Shown here piece by piece: positions 27,197-36,994 of a stretch of DNA of 61,645 nucleotides. Both the position numbers and the translations under genes were made by a program. The stretch covers positions 1-61,645 of the forward strand of contig JAGKWN010000011.1 in the NCBI GenBank assembly GCA_021151805.1. The letters are read 5' to 3'. Position 1 is the first letter of the stretch, and each line of letters starts with the position of its first letter. Below the pieces are notes generated by a model. It was not told where the DNA came from. It searched no databases and saw only the letters and a program-made list of their open reading frames with translations. This stretch comes from Cytophagaceae bacterium (GTDB lineage: Bacteria; Bacteroidota; Bacteroidia; Cytophagales; Cytophagaceae).

Positions 27197-28534
27197 TTAA
27201 AAATAATAACTGAATGCTAAGCTCATTCCCTGGCCTGAAGTTTTAGCCGGAGCTGCTAAATATTCAAACCATTGCAAATGGGTAGATAAAATAATGTGGT
27301 CTGCAAATGATTTGGAAATACCCAGTTCAACATCTGCCCTCCCGAAACCTCCGTAAGCAAGTGTTGGTACTATAACAAAATCTTTTTTGATGTAGTATGC
27401 CGCTTTTGCATATACCCTCGGAACATAGCCTGCCACAAATTGCTGACGCACGCCGCCCGACAAGCTTAGCTTGGGGTTCAGGTGTCTGTAATAAGCAATA
27501 TTCAAGGTTGCAGGAAGCATGTAAGTCATGTCTTTAACTTCCTTGTTAATGCCCATGTTTTCAAGGATAGTACTCAGGTTTACAGGGTTAATGGTTAAAG
27601 AACCTGTAGTAAATATATTATCGATTGCAATACCCGAATACGTGTACGAACCATCACCGCTATAGGTAACTACATCATTCCAGCGTATAAAGCCCAGGTC
27701 GAGCAATTCAACGGTCAATTCATTCCGGTCATCTCTTACAGAATAAAAAAGATCCGTAGACATACCTGCACCATGCATAGGCGGAATGGTTGCATAAGTA
27801 GAATCATCGGTATAGGCAATATTGAATTTGCCATTCAGCGTTAAATAAGAACCGTCGGAAGCGGTATACAAAGAAAGATTTTTAGAATTTATTTTTTGCA
27901 GACGACCGCCACGTATAAAAGCTACACGTGCACCAAGTGTCATGTTTTCTTTCTTGCCGATATTCTTTTTTACACCCACATACAAAGATTGGTTATTGAG
28001 GTTGTACATGTTCAATGGTGTCAGGCTGGCTGTTTGTCCGGCATACATGGAGTTGCCATAGAATACAAGTTTGAATGCATCTGCAGAAAATTGAGCTGAA
28101 TTAAAATTTCGATAATTAAGGCCTGCTTCAATGCGTATGTTACCGACCTTATATTGTCCGTAAAGGCCGGCTTTGCTGTCTGAACCAATACGGTTTGAAG
28201 ACTTGAACCGATCAACCTGCTGCTGTTTCAGATTGTCGTCGATATACGAATAGGTATATGAATATGCTTTTATAAAAGCGTTCGTAATGGAATTCGAATT
28301 CACAAAGGCGCTTCCATATACGGAGAAATAGCCGGTGTAGTCTGTTTTCTGATCAACAGAAAATTGCTTTCCTTTTGTTGAAACTGTATCGCCTTCGCTA
28401 TTCAAAGAATCGATACGGGTACGTAACAGATTTTTTCTTTCAAATAAAAACGCTTCCGGTCTATCGAATTCAACTTGTGCAAATACTGAACCTATGCACA
28501 AAAACGCTAAGATTAAACTGCTGATTTTTTTCAT
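27197..28534 (-). CDS. Outer-membrane beta-barrel protein (DUF5723-like)
   Basis: A 445-residue protein with a signal peptide (MKKISSLILAFLCIGSVFAQ) and many amphipathic strands rich in Tyr, Gly and Ser, ending 'GMSLAFSYYF' with a C-terminal Phe, as expected for an outer-membrane barrel. The overall pattern resembles the DUF5723 group of Bacteroidota; this is a tentative family call. Its ATG overlaps the stop of the upstream lipoprotein gene (ATGA), and the radical SAM gene follows after 8 bases. The tight coupling suggests that the barrel and lipoprotein form one envelope complex, possibly handling the product of the two downstream enzymes. Confidence 0.78.
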   Translation of the reverse strand: MKKISSLILAFLCIGSVFAQVEFDRPEAFLFERKNLLRTRIDSLNSEGDTVSTKGKQFSVDQKTDYTGYFSVYGSAFVNSNSITNAFIKAYSYTYSYIDDNLKQQQVDRFKSSNRIGSDSKAGLYGQYKVGNIRIEAGLNYRNFNSAQFSADAFKLVFYGNSMYAGQTASLTPLNMYNLNNQSLYVGVKKNIGKKENMTLGARVAFIRGGRLQKINSKNLSLYTASDGSYLTLNGKFNIAYTDDSTYATIPPMHGAGMSTDLFYSVRDDRNELTVELLDLGFIRWNDVVTYSGDGSYTYSGIAIDNIFTTGSLTINPVNLSTILENMGINKEVKDMTYMLPATLNIAYYRHLNPKLSLSGGVRQQFVAGYVPRVYAKAAYYIKKDFVIVPTLAYGGFGRADVELGISKSFADHIILSTHLQWFEYLAAPAKTSGQGMSLAFSYYF

Positions 28535-30639
28535 TTCCCACTATTCACCAAGATGCCTATATCCCCAACCAATTTATATTCTATAGCATAGTTATCGTAT
28601 ATGGTTATTTTTTGATTCGCCGGCTTTGTATCAAACCGGGCTGTAAATACAAGCTTCGCACCATTCTGAATCAATGTGTTTGCTTGTGCTGCACTTAGTG
28701 TAAATGGCACAGCTGATGCTTTAGGTTCAATGACTTTTCCTGTTGCATTATCAATAGTAGCTGCGAGTATGGCAGATGTTGTTATAAGGCTGTCAATCTG
28801 AAGTCCGTTTTTATCCAGAAACCGCATGACTATTTTCACGTCCATGGGAAATCCATTTGAAACCAACAGATTGAATTTACCATCCTGAAAGCCGCCTGTC
28901 TGCAGGGTATTGATATCAAAATCACTTGTGTCGGTTAGTACAAGATTGGATGCAATCAGTGTAAGTGGTATTTCTATATCCAGATATGCTTTCATATCTG
29001 TTCCTGCATAAGCGAAGTCGTTGTAGGTTGTATCGTATGGAGGAAGGCTTACCTTTGGATTCGAGTCGAATAGACCTTTATATGTTATTTTATCCGGTAA
29101 AATATTTAACAGGCTCGCAACATTTGAACCTGTAGACAAATCAATGTGTGAAAGTACCGGAATAACACGGCCGCCGCTTTCAAAAGCCGGCTCTATCGGA
29201 TACTCTTTATTGATCGGAGTTCCGGATAACGCAACCGATTCCCCGGTCATACTGTTGTATGCTGTCAATTCATTCACCACAGCTTTCGCAGGTATACCTA
29301 ATCCATTTTCAAAAACAATATCCATTTTAGCTGACTCAAACTGCAGACTGCTTGCAGACACATTTTTGAATGCACCAAAATCTGCTGAACCCGGACCAAC
29401 ACTGATTGTATCCTGCCCTAAATAACCTTTTACATAACTCGGCTTTGCATCAAGCAACGTAAGCGTAATATCTAAACTATCATTTAATGAAAGTGTAACT
29501 AACTTACCCGTATAATTGATCCTGCCAACTAAAGTATTATAGAAGGTATTATACTTTGTGCCGTCTTGTCCGGTCAGATCAAGCAGATAACCGGAGAAGT
29601 CTGAATTGAATTGCGCATAAGAGGTTCCGTTCACGGGCGCCGGCGGTACAACTGCATCAAATTTAAATATGCCATTTTCATTTGTCGCTGCCGGAATTTC
29701 ATAGGTAAAGCGAACAGTGTCATCTGCTGTGCTGTATACATCTGCACGTACTGTACCCTGGCGGATGATCGTGCTTGTTAAACGGACATTATCCAGACCG
29801 GTAAGTTCTACATCGGTCGTTTCATTTACTACATCCTGTGCGGGGAAGATCGCTGTAGCTTCGGTAACAGATATATTCTGCACTTTCAGCGTCAACAGCA
29901 GTGCATCGGATGTATCAACAACAATAACGCCCGAACCAATATCCATGTCGTCAATGTTTGCATTGATATTTCCACCGATTGATTTGCCTGCAAGGTCTTG
30001 TGTTTTTGATTGCGTAGCACCCGGGACAATGTTTGTAAAAGTTTGTGTGGTTATTAAACCAGGAGGTGTGATATTATTTAATGAAAATGTCAGGTTATTG
30101 ATTGTAAGCGGTAATCCGTTATTTACAGACACGATCATTTGTCCGGTCAATAAATTTGCTGATACAAAAAACTTACTGATATCTACATTGATCGGACCTG
30201 CCGTTATATCGTTCGCGCCCGGAAAGGCCAGTGGTATACCCAGCTTACCGGCAAGAATAATCTGTGCACCTAAAGGATTACCTTGTGCAATCAATTGCTT
30301 GGCAATTGTACCCAGTGAGATTCGTTGAGTGATCTCCTGATCATCTAACACCAGACTGCTAAGTTTAACTGTTTTCTTATACGGTGGAGCATTTAGCGCA
30401 ACAAGTGAATCGATTGAATACTCAAAAATCTGCTGACGATTTACCAGCACAATCGCATTATTTTGATCGCTTACAATACTGCTGTCTGCAATAATATCAC
30501 GAATGGTCAATTTGCTTTTTACCAACGGAGCAAGTACCTGCGTATTCCAACGCGGCTTTTCAAATTCCCGCTTACAGGAAAAATGCATTGCCGAAGCAAT
30601 AATAAGTATCAGGATAAATTTTATATACGACTTTTGCAT
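28531..30639 (-). CDS. Large lipoprotein of unknown function, first gene of radical SAM operon
   Basis: A 702-residue protein with a lipobox ending at Cys22 (IIASAMHFSC) followed by Lys-Arg, so it should be a lipoprotein. The rest is beta-rich, with several repeated patterns of the form 'LxNLTFSLNN/xxDSLDITLTL' and no recognised catalytic motif. It has the look of Bacteroidota surface or periplasmic lipoproteins with stacked beta-sandwiches. It overlaps the outer-membrane protein gene by 4 bases and heads a four-gene operon that also encodes a radical SAM enzyme and a methyltransferase. Function unknown; partnership with the barrel is inferred from overlap. Confidence 0.8.
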   Translation of the reverse strand: MQKSYIKFILILIIASAMHFSCKREFEKPRWNTQVLAPLVKSKLTIRDIIADSSIVSDQNNAIVLVNRQQIFEYSIDSLVALNAPPYKKTVKLSSLVLDDQEITQRISLGTIAKQLIAQGNPLGAQIILAGKLGIPLAFPGANDITAGPINVDISKFFVSANLLTGQMIVSVNNGLPLTINNLTFSLNNITPPGLITTQTFTNIVPGATQSKTQDLAGKSIGGNINANIDDMDIGSGVIVVDTSDALLLTLKVQNISVTEATAIFPAQDVVNETTDVELTGLDNVRLTSTIIRQGTVRADVYSTADDTVRFTYEIPAATNENGIFKFDAVVPPAPVNGTSYAQFNSDFSGYLLDLTGQDGTKYNTFYNTLVGRINYTGKLVTLSLNDSLDITLTLLDAKPSYVKGYLGQDTISVGPGSADFGAFKNVSASSLQFESAKMDIVFENGLGIPAKAVVNELTAYNSMTGESVALSGTPINKEYPIEPAFESGGRVIPVLSHIDLSTGSNVASLLNILPDKITYKGLFDSNPKVSLPPYDTTYNDFAYAGTDMKAYLDIEIPLTLIASNLVLTDTSDFDINTLQTGGFQDGKFNLLVSNGFPMDVKIVMRFLDKNGLQIDSLITTSAILAATIDNATGKVIEPKASAVPFTLSAAQANTLIQNGAKLVFTARFDTKPANQKITIYDNYAIEYKLVGDIGILVNSGK

Positions 30640-30782
30640 GAAACCTACGCTATATGGGGACTACAGCCATGTTTAACGTATATAAATATACCGAATGAAT
30701 TTAACGAATCCAATATCTTTTTATACTAAAAGAAGATTGTGAAATTTTACACTTTTGTGTTACAAAATGTTGTAAATACAGT

Positions 30783-33700
30783 CTATAGTCCTTCATCCTT
30801 TACGTTGAGCTCCATGGGCTTGTAATTGTAACGTACAAACGTGCACCAGGTACAATCTTCTTCACCGCAGCCCTGCGAAAACTCATGTTTCATGATCTTT
30901 GCGTACGATTCAATTAATTGATTTGCCACCACCTCTTCATCTGCGGGTGAAATAAAGATCTTATGCTTCGTTGGTTTTTTGGTTGTGGCATCCGGTTCAA
31001 CAAAATCCAATTCTCCGGTAACTACTTTGTATTGAGACTTGCGATCGTTTTCAATTAATATTTTATAAAAAATAATCTGACGCCAGTAGTCACCGCCCAA
31101 TGGATCCTTCTCGGTTGGCGGAAGTAATTTTGATTTATTGGTAGAATATTTTCCTGTTTTATAATCAATCACATTGACAGAATTTCCCGACACTTCTATT
31201 TTATCTACGTTCCCTTTGATCGGAATGCCTTTGAATTCCACATTATCAATGCGGTGTTCCAGCAATACATCTTTCTGCCATTCTTCAATATAGGTAGCAT
31301 AGAGTTCAGGCAATACAACCGTTGCTCCATACTCTTCATAGTTCCTGTATTCAATAGGTGTAAAGTGCGAATGAACATTTTTCAATTTTAAACGGAATGT
31401 ATCGGATAAATATTCAACCGTTGGAAAACGTTTCTGTTCATCTGAAAGCATGGATGCAAAAAAATCTTTCAATGCCTCATGTATAGCAGTACCGAAGCCT
31501 GATGACGCGGTACGCGCACTTGGTACCATCAGCATGTTTTCAAAATAAAATGAAAGCGGACACTTCAGATATTTATTCAAATGCGTTACACTCAACTGAT
31601 AATTTTCGAGGATTTCATTTAAATAGGTTGAATCAATCAATGGTATCACTGGCGGTTCTGTAAACTGCAGGATGTCGAGCTTGTATGCCAGGATCTCATC
31701 ATCACTTACACTTACCTGTTCCGCACGGATCTTTTCATCCTGTGTAAGCTCCATCACAAAACGACTGCAAACATATTCCTTCTCGTTTACATCTTTGGCT
31801 GCATAGGAAATCTGCAGCTGTTCTTTTGCACGCGTGAGGGCTACATAAAATAAGCGGCGTTCATCTTCTTCCTTATCATGATCAACATTTTCGGTAATGG
31901 TTGCCGGAATTTTAAATCCGGTATTTCGGTCTGCTTGTCCTTCCCATTGTTTTGAAACACAACCGATCAGGAATACATATTTATATTCAAGCCCCTTCGA
32001 AGAATGTGACGTAACAAAATTTACACCCTGATCTGAATGAATAATTTTCTGCAGATTCAAACGCACATGATTATCCAGCATCTTTTGAATGGTAGATAAA
32101 AACTCTTTCAGTGTAAGCAGCGGGTTACGTGCGGTTTCTTCTTTTAAGAAATCAAAGAATGTTGTCAACACCTGCATATACCAGGTTTTTTCAGACTCGT
32201 TCATGATCCAGGAAAGTATACCACCGCGCGTTGTTATTTTTTCAAACAAAACCTGCAGGGTGATATTGTTGAATTCCTTTTGCCAGTAGGTAAGATTCAT
32301 TTCAAGGGAAACAATCGCCTCAAGTGTATGTAAGCCGTACGTATGCAGTGCTGTTTTATTTGCCATCAGCTCTCGCCAGCTGGTACGCACGCCGGTTTCG
32401 CGGTTACGTGTTCTTCTGGATAGTATGGCTATATCACGTGGGTCTATATTAAAATATTCAAAATGCATCAAGCGGAACAACTGCTCTTCGCCTGAGTCGG
32501 GGTATTCATTCTCCTTCTGAATATATTTTAAGATGTCAATCAGATTCTGAACAAAAGGCAAATGCAGCACATTGATGCTTTGCTTAATATTCAATGGAAT
32601 TTTTCTTTTCTCCAGCACCTTGATGATGTCTGCAACTTTTGAATGCTTGCGGTATATCACGGCCACTTCAGAAAGGTCCGCTCCAGACTTATGCAGCTCT
32701 TCCAGCTGTTTTACTATGGCAGCTTCTTCGTGCAGTTCATTAAAATATTCAATCACTTTGGGCACTACCGGTGATTGAGCAATAGCGCCTTTCGCAACGA
32801 GTTCTTTATCTAAACCTTTCACACTATTTACCAAACGCTCATTGTTATTTTTGATAACAGCCATGGAAGCATCTAATACAGCCTGTGTAGAACGGTAGTT
32901 CTCTTTTAATACAATCAGCTGCGGATTGTATTTTAAATTGAAGTCTACAATGTTTTTAATATTGGCGCCCTGAAAACGATAGATGGATTGATCATCATCA
33001 CCAACAACAAAGAGGTTTGGCCGTTCCCAATACGAAGCCAGCAAATCTACCACTTCGTTCTGCGAGCCACTTGTATCCTGGTATTCATCTACCAGAATAT
33101 ATTGATAGCGCTCCTGGTAATTACGCAACAACAATGGATTATCTTTGAATGCTTTCAGTACCCATAGAATCATATCATTGTAATCATACCGGCGGATGGA
33201 AGCCATGGCAGTATTAAAATTGGCAAACTCGGCAATGGCGGCTTTTAGACGGGCCATTTTTTCAAGCTCGGCATAATAGCTTGCTTTCAGATCACCGGGT
33301 TTATTATTTCCTGATTTTCGTTTGTACTGATGTTCAGGATCGTCTTTAAGTTCTTCTGTATATTGATCGATCAGGCGGTACATGTGGTCTTCAGACCAGC
33401 CTTCACTTTTCATGTTTTTAAATAATTCCTTCAGGCCTTCCTGGTCGTAATAGATATCGCCTTTAAACCGTTTCAGTTTACTTGCTGAATCAAAATTATC
33501 AATGAGCTTTTGAAACAGTTCAATCGTTTCCAGTTCAGAGATGGGTTGTAGATTGCGTATGCCAAAGTAATCGAGGTTTTCCTGAATCACCTGGTTGCAG
33601 AAACCATGAAAGGTATACACATGAACACGGTATGCCTCCGGACCAATAAAATCCAGCAAGCGTTTGCGCATTGCTACGGTTCCGGCTTCAGTAAAGGTTA

Positions 33701-33911
33701 AACAAAGTATGTTATGCGGCTGCACCTGCAGATCTTCTGATGCCAGGATCTTACCTATGCGGGCAGAAAGAATCTGAGTTTTACCAGTACCCGGGCCAGC
33801 AATAACAAGCACAGGACCTTCAATGGTTTCCACCGCCTGCCGCTGGGCAGCATTTAATTTTTCCAGTTGCTGCTGAAATATAATGTCGTATTTGGATGCC
33901 GTTCCTGCCAT
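30783..33911 (-). CDS. UvrD/Rep-type helicase with C-terminal PD-(D/E)XK nuclease and Fe-S cysteines
   Basis: 1042 residues from ATG at 33911; the frame extends to TTG at 33935. Superfamily 1A helicase motifs are complete: Walker A GPGTGKTQ, Ia LCLTFTEAGT, Walker B ILVDEYQDTSG, III VVGDDDQSIYRFQGA, IV LKENYRSTQ, V VNFVTSHSSKGLE and VI RRLFYVALTRAKEQL. The C-terminal region holds the RecB-family nuclease motif VIDYKTGKYS with an upstream Cys (LKCPLSFYF) and a C-x4-C-x2-C group (CGEEDCTWC), matching the AddB/AdnA-like 'iron staple' architecture. The protein therefore probably unwinds and resects DNA ends. No second AddA/RecB-like subunit is adjacent. Confidence 0.92.
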   Translation of the reverse strand: MAGTASKYDIIFQQQLEKLNAAQRQAVETIEGPVLVIAGPGTGKTQILSARIGKILASEDLQVQPHNILCLTFTEAGTVAMRKRLLDFIGPEAYRVHVYTFHGFCNQVIQENLDYFGIRNLQPISELETIELFQKLIDNFDSASKLKRFKGDIYYDQEGLKELFKNMKSEGWSEDHMYRLIDQYTEELKDDPEHQYKRKSGNNKPGDLKASYYAELEKMARLKAAIAEFANFNTAMASIRRYDYNDMILWVLKAFKDNPLLLRNYQERYQYILVDEYQDTSGSQNEVVDLLASYWERPNLFVVGDDDQSIYRFQGANIKNIVDFNLKYNPQLIVLKENYRSTQAVLDASMAVIKNNNERLVNSVKGLDKELVAKGAIAQSPVVPKVIEYFNELHEEAAIVKQLEELHKSGADLSEVAVIYRKHSKVADIIKVLEKRKIPLNIKQSINVLHLPFVQNLIDILKYIQKENEYPDSGEEQLFRLMHFEYFNIDPRDIAILSRRTRNRETGVRTSWRELMANKTALHTYGLHTLEAIVSLEMNLTYWQKEFNNITLQVLFEKITTRGGILSWIMNESEKTWYMQVLTTFFDFLKEETARNPLLTLKEFLSTIQKMLDNHVRLNLQKIIHSDQGVNFVTSHSSKGLEYKYVFLIGCVSKQWEGQADRNTGFKIPATITENVDHDKEEDERRLFYVALTRAKEQLQISYAAKDVNEKEYVCSRFVMELTQDEKIRAEQVSVSDDEILAYKLDILQFTEPPVIPLIDSTYLNEILENYQLSVTHLNKYLKCPLSFYFENMLMVPSARTASSGFGTAIHEALKDFFASMLSDEQKRFPTVEYLSDTFRLKLKNVHSHFTPIEYRNYEEYGATVVLPELYATYIEEWQKDVLLEHRIDNVEFKGIPIKGNVDKIEVSGNSVNVIDYKTGKYSTNKSKLLPPTEKDPLGGDYWRQIIFYKILIENDRKSQYKVVTGELDFVEPDATTKKPTKHKIFISPADEEVVANQLIESYAKIMKHEFSQGCGEEDCTWCTFVRYNYKPMELNVKDEGL

Positions 33912-33990
33912 AATAAAAACTGTAACAAGTATCAATATACATATTTAGATGCTGGAAAATAAACGAAACACACTCAGGTTGGTTCATAAA

Positions 33991-34024
33991 AAAAGAGTCA
34001 CACTTTTCAGCGTGACTCTTTTGA
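33991..34024 (-). terminator. Terminator after ppiD operon
   Basis: An 11-bp stem AAAAGAGTCAC / GTGACTCTTTT (33991-34001 with 34012-34022) is followed on the minus strand by a run of seven T, just downstream of the ppiD stop. Confidence 0.88.
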
Positions 34025-34042
34025 ATATTTTTTAGAAGCGTA

Positions 34043-36133
34043 TTAGTTTCTGTAACGCAGATCTTCAATCTCCACAGATTTCTGAATAGCGGTTTCTATT
34101 ACACCGTATGCAATTCTGTTATTGCGCTGCTGTTGTAATTGCGTAACAAACTGTGTATAGTCAGCAACTTCAGATTTTACTTCATTTTTCTTTTTAAGAA
34201 CAATCACACCATTGTCGCCTGTAAGAGCAGCAGATATTTTATCTTTTGCAAGACCAAACAACGTTCCTACAGCTTCCGGCTCATAACCAATATTCGTGAT
34301 CATGCCTGAAGACAATACAATATCAGCAGCTGTACCTGTTACAGCATCATTGCCATATGCTTTAGCCATTGCAGCGAAAGTGCCTTCAACTTTTAATTTT
34401 TCCTTAATCTTCTTAGCCTTTTCTTCAATCAATACTTTTGGCTTGATTTGATCTTTAACATCTGCCAATGGTGCTAAACCTTTCTCACGGATGCTGGTAA
34501 CCAATACAACAACATTTTTGTTGTCAACAGTAAATACGTTTGAAACGTCGTTAACATCTCTATCGTCATTATAAAGCCATTTAACAATTTCCCTTGCTTC
34601 AGCAATGCCTGTAATGCCTTTAGCTGCACCATCAATGTTTGGCTGGACGAATTTAGCAACACCTACAGGATACTTTTTCAATTCTGCATGGAACGTAGCC
34701 GTATCTTTCACTACTGTTGAGAAATTAGAAGCAGCTGTGTAGATAGAATCGATTGTAGGGCTAAGCGCGATTACGTTTTTCTGAACAGATGCCAACAAGA
34801 ATTTTTTACCTGTTTTTGGAACATCGATACGGATGATGTGGTATCCAAACTGCGTTTCAACAATGTTTGGTAATACACCTGGTTTTGAAGCACCGAAGAT
34901 TGCATTTTCGAATGGCTTCACCATTTGACCTTTTCCAAACCATCCTAAATCACCACCTCTTGAAGCAGTACCGTCGCCACCATATTGTGCAGCCATTTTT
35001 TCAAAATTAGCGCCATTCTGAATTTCAGAAAGAATCTGCTGCGCTTTTTGTTTTGCTTCGGCTTTTTTCTCAGCCGGATCAGTTGCATTTGTTAAGAACA
35101 AGATGTGGCTTGCTTTAGCCATTACATTGGTATCATTTTCAATCTTAATAACTTTTGACAATGAATAACCTGTATTGTAAGCAAACGGGCCATAAACGCT
35201 GTCTACCTGAAGTGATGTAGCCATTGCAGCCATAGCTGCCGGTAACTGGCTGATCTGAACATAAGCAGGTTCAGCAGGAGCATCTGAGTTAGAACGGATA
35301 AATGCTGTATCGTTTTTAGCTGCTTTGAATTCTTCTTTCAAAGCAACCAGGTCATTCTTTACATAAGAACTGTCTTGTGCTGTAGGTATATTGTTGAATA
35401 CTGCAAATTCAATAGATCTTCCTGCCTCTACTTCAAACTCCTTTTCATGAGCTTTCAGGTACGTTTCCATCATTTCATCTGTAACGTTGATAGTAGAATC
35501 CTGGATTGTGTAGTATGGTATATATACATATTCAGCCTCAGCCTTATCGTTCATTGCATGGTAGTAACGTTCAGCTTCTGCTTTTGTAACATATTCAGAT
35601 TTTTTGATCAGGTTTTCATATTTGCTGCGTAGTCTTTCTGCAAATACATATTCCTTTAATGCCTTCCAGCGCATTTTAGTTTCTGCACGCTGTTCGTCAG
35701 TCATCTGGTCGCTTTCTTCCAGGTTTTTTAAAAACATCCTAACGTTTTCTGCAGTCTGAAATTGTTGTTTCACAACGTCAGACATGTGTTCGCCTTCAAT
35801 CAGATCTTTCTTTTCTTTTTCAGAAATTTCCAGACCTGCTTTTTCGTAAACTTTCAGGTTTACTTTATCAAAAATCAGTTGGCTCCATGCAATATCATCC
35901 ATATTAGACGAGTTACCGGATCCACCATACAAAGCTTCTGCTTTGATCAATGCTTTTTGAAATTCTTCAATACTTACATTGTTGCCATCAATTTCACCAA
36001 CTTTGTTGTTAAAACCACCGAAAAAAGAATTCTTGGATAAAAATTCTCCTCCTAAAAGGAACAAGAGCAATGCTGCAACAATAATACCTACTACGAGGCC
36101 AGATCTTTGATTGATTTTATTGAAAATACCCAT
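34043..36133 (-). CDS. ppiD: Periplasmic peptidyl-prolyl isomerase/chaperone PpiD
   Basis: A 696-residue, inner-membrane-anchored protein folding factor. It has one transmembrane helix (residues ~13-33), a SurA_N-like chaperone domain (~40-220) and a parvulin domain (~335-450: KASHILF ... GGDLGWFGKGQMVKPFENAIF ... GYHIIRI) with the usual His and Phe positions. A second, degenerate isomerase-like region follows. PpiD assists outer-membrane and exported proteins as they leave the Sec translocon. It is the last gene of an envelope operon that also encodes LptC, an outer-membrane protein and CoaX, and ends in a strong terminator. Confidence 0.92.
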   Translation of the reverse strand: MGIFNKINQRSGLVVGIIVAALLLFLLGGEFLSKNSFFGGFNNKVGEIDGNNVSIEEFQKALIKAEALYGGSGNSSNMDDIAWSQLIFDKVNLKVYEKAGLEISEKEKKDLIEGEHMSDVVKQQFQTAENVRMFLKNLEESDQMTDEQRAETKMRWKALKEYVFAERLRSKYENLIKKSEYVTKAEAERYYHAMNDKAEAEYVYIPYYTIQDSTINVTDEMMETYLKAHEKEFEVEAGRSIEFAVFNNIPTAQDSSYVKNDLVALKEEFKAAKNDTAFIRSNSDAPAEPAYVQISQLPAAMAAMATSLQVDSVYGPFAYNTGYSLSKVIKIENDTNVMAKASHILFLTNATDPAEKKAEAKQKAQQILSEIQNGANFEKMAAQYGGDGTASRGGDLGWFGKGQMVKPFENAIFGASKPGVLPNIVETQFGYHIIRIDVPKTGKKFLLASVQKNVIALSPTIDSIYTAASNFSTVVKDTATFHAELKKYPVGVAKFVQPNIDGAAKGITGIAEAREIVKWLYNDDRDVNDVSNVFTVDNKNVVVLVTSIREKGLAPLADVKDQIKPKVLIEEKAKKIKEKLKVEGTFAAMAKAYGNDAVTGTAADIVLSSGMITNIGYEPEAVGTLFGLAKDKISAALTGDNGVIVLKKKNEVKSEVADYTQFVTQLQQQRNNRIAYGVIETAIQKSVEIEDLRYRN

Positions 36134-36212
36134 TTTTATACGTTTCTAAAGAATTGCAAAATAACGACAAACCACCGTAAAAACAAAAGTCTCATAGCGT
36201 TTTGAAGATTAA

Positions 36213-36464
36213 TTATTTATGTTTTGGTTTTGAGGAGTCTTTGGTACCTGGATCCTGTTTGGTTTTCAACTCTTTACCCTCTTCCTGATCCTCTTTTGAC
36301 TCATTGGTTTTGCGGTATGTATAGCCCAAAAACAGCATAAAAGTGAGCATATAAAAAGCATAACTCGCTGCAAATCCATGCCGCATATTCTGGTCAATGG
36401 AGATGAACAGCATCCCAACCATGGAATAAAATAATACTACGGTAAAAACACTTTTACTTTTCAT
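36213..36464 (-). CDS. Small hypothetical membrane protein between lptC and ppiD
   Basis: An 83-residue protein with two transmembrane helices (residues ~7-25 and ~32-50) and a highly charged Lys/Glu C-terminal tail. It lies 5 bases downstream of lptC and 79 bases upstream of ppiD on the same strand, so it probably belongs to the operon. Small two-helix proteins occur at this position in other Bacteroidota, which supports a real gene, but no named family was recognised. Confidence 0.75.
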   Translation of the reverse strand: MKSKSVFTVVLFYSMVGMLFISIDQNMRHGFAASYAFYMLTFMLFLGYTYRKTNESKEDQEEGKELKTKQDPGTKDSSKPKHK

Positions 36465-36469
36465 AACGG

Positions 36470-36994
36470 TTATTTTACAGAAAAGATCCCTATAGGTTTG
36501 CGGATAGAATACGAAGAGAAATCCTGGTTTGCGTCCATACCTTCGCCCTCTACAACTTCATTCCCGGTTTGTATGGTCAAATGCTTTGCGGTATAGATTT
36601 TTTTTGTTGCCGGTGACCAGAACAGTTCTTCTGTCTTTAACTTTTTACCCTCGCGTTTGTTATCGACTACTACATTACCGGATATTTTATACAGGTTTTC
36701 ATTTTTATAAAATATTGCGTAGTTCGAGGTTAAGATTGCTTTCGGATCTTTTTTTTCATCGAAAAACTCGACATAGATGCCCTGCGGGAATTCGCGGTCA
36801 TTCGTTTGCAGCAGTAGCTGTACGGGTGCCTGTAGTTTCAGCTTGGTATGCCCGGAGTCACTGTATATGGTCGTGATATTTTCTGCCCGCATCATCGGTC
36901 CTTTGTAAGGTTCAACAAACTTTACCTTCTCAACATAGTTTGAACAGGCTGTTGTTATACCAAGAACAATGAGTACTATGACAACACGAACCAT
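36470..36994 (-). CDS. lptC: LPS export factor LptC (lipoprotein form)
   Basis: This 174-residue protein has an N-terminal hydrophobic segment ending in a lipobox (GITTAC, Cys17) and an OstA/LptC-type beta-jellyroll: 'YSDSGHTKLKLQAPVQLLL', 'PQGIYVEFFDEKKDPKAILTSNYAIFY', 'YKISGNVVVDN', 'ELFWSPATKKIYT' and 'VEGEGMDANQDFSSYSIRKPIG'. LptC hands LPS from the LptBFG transporter to the LptA bridge in the periplasm. Bacteroidota copies are often lipoproteins rather than bitopic proteins, consistent with the Cys here. Its ATG overlaps the stop of the upstream barrel gene by one base (TAATG). Confidence 0.88.
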   Translation of the reverse strand: MVRVVIVLIVLGITTACSNYVEKVKFVEPYKGPMMRAENITTIYSDSGHTKLKLQAPVQLLLQTNDREFPQGIYVEFFDEKKDPKAILTSNYAIFYKNENLYKISGNVVVDNKREGKKLKTEELFWSPATKKIYTAKHLTIQTGNEVVEGEGMDANQDFSSYSIRKPIGIFSVK

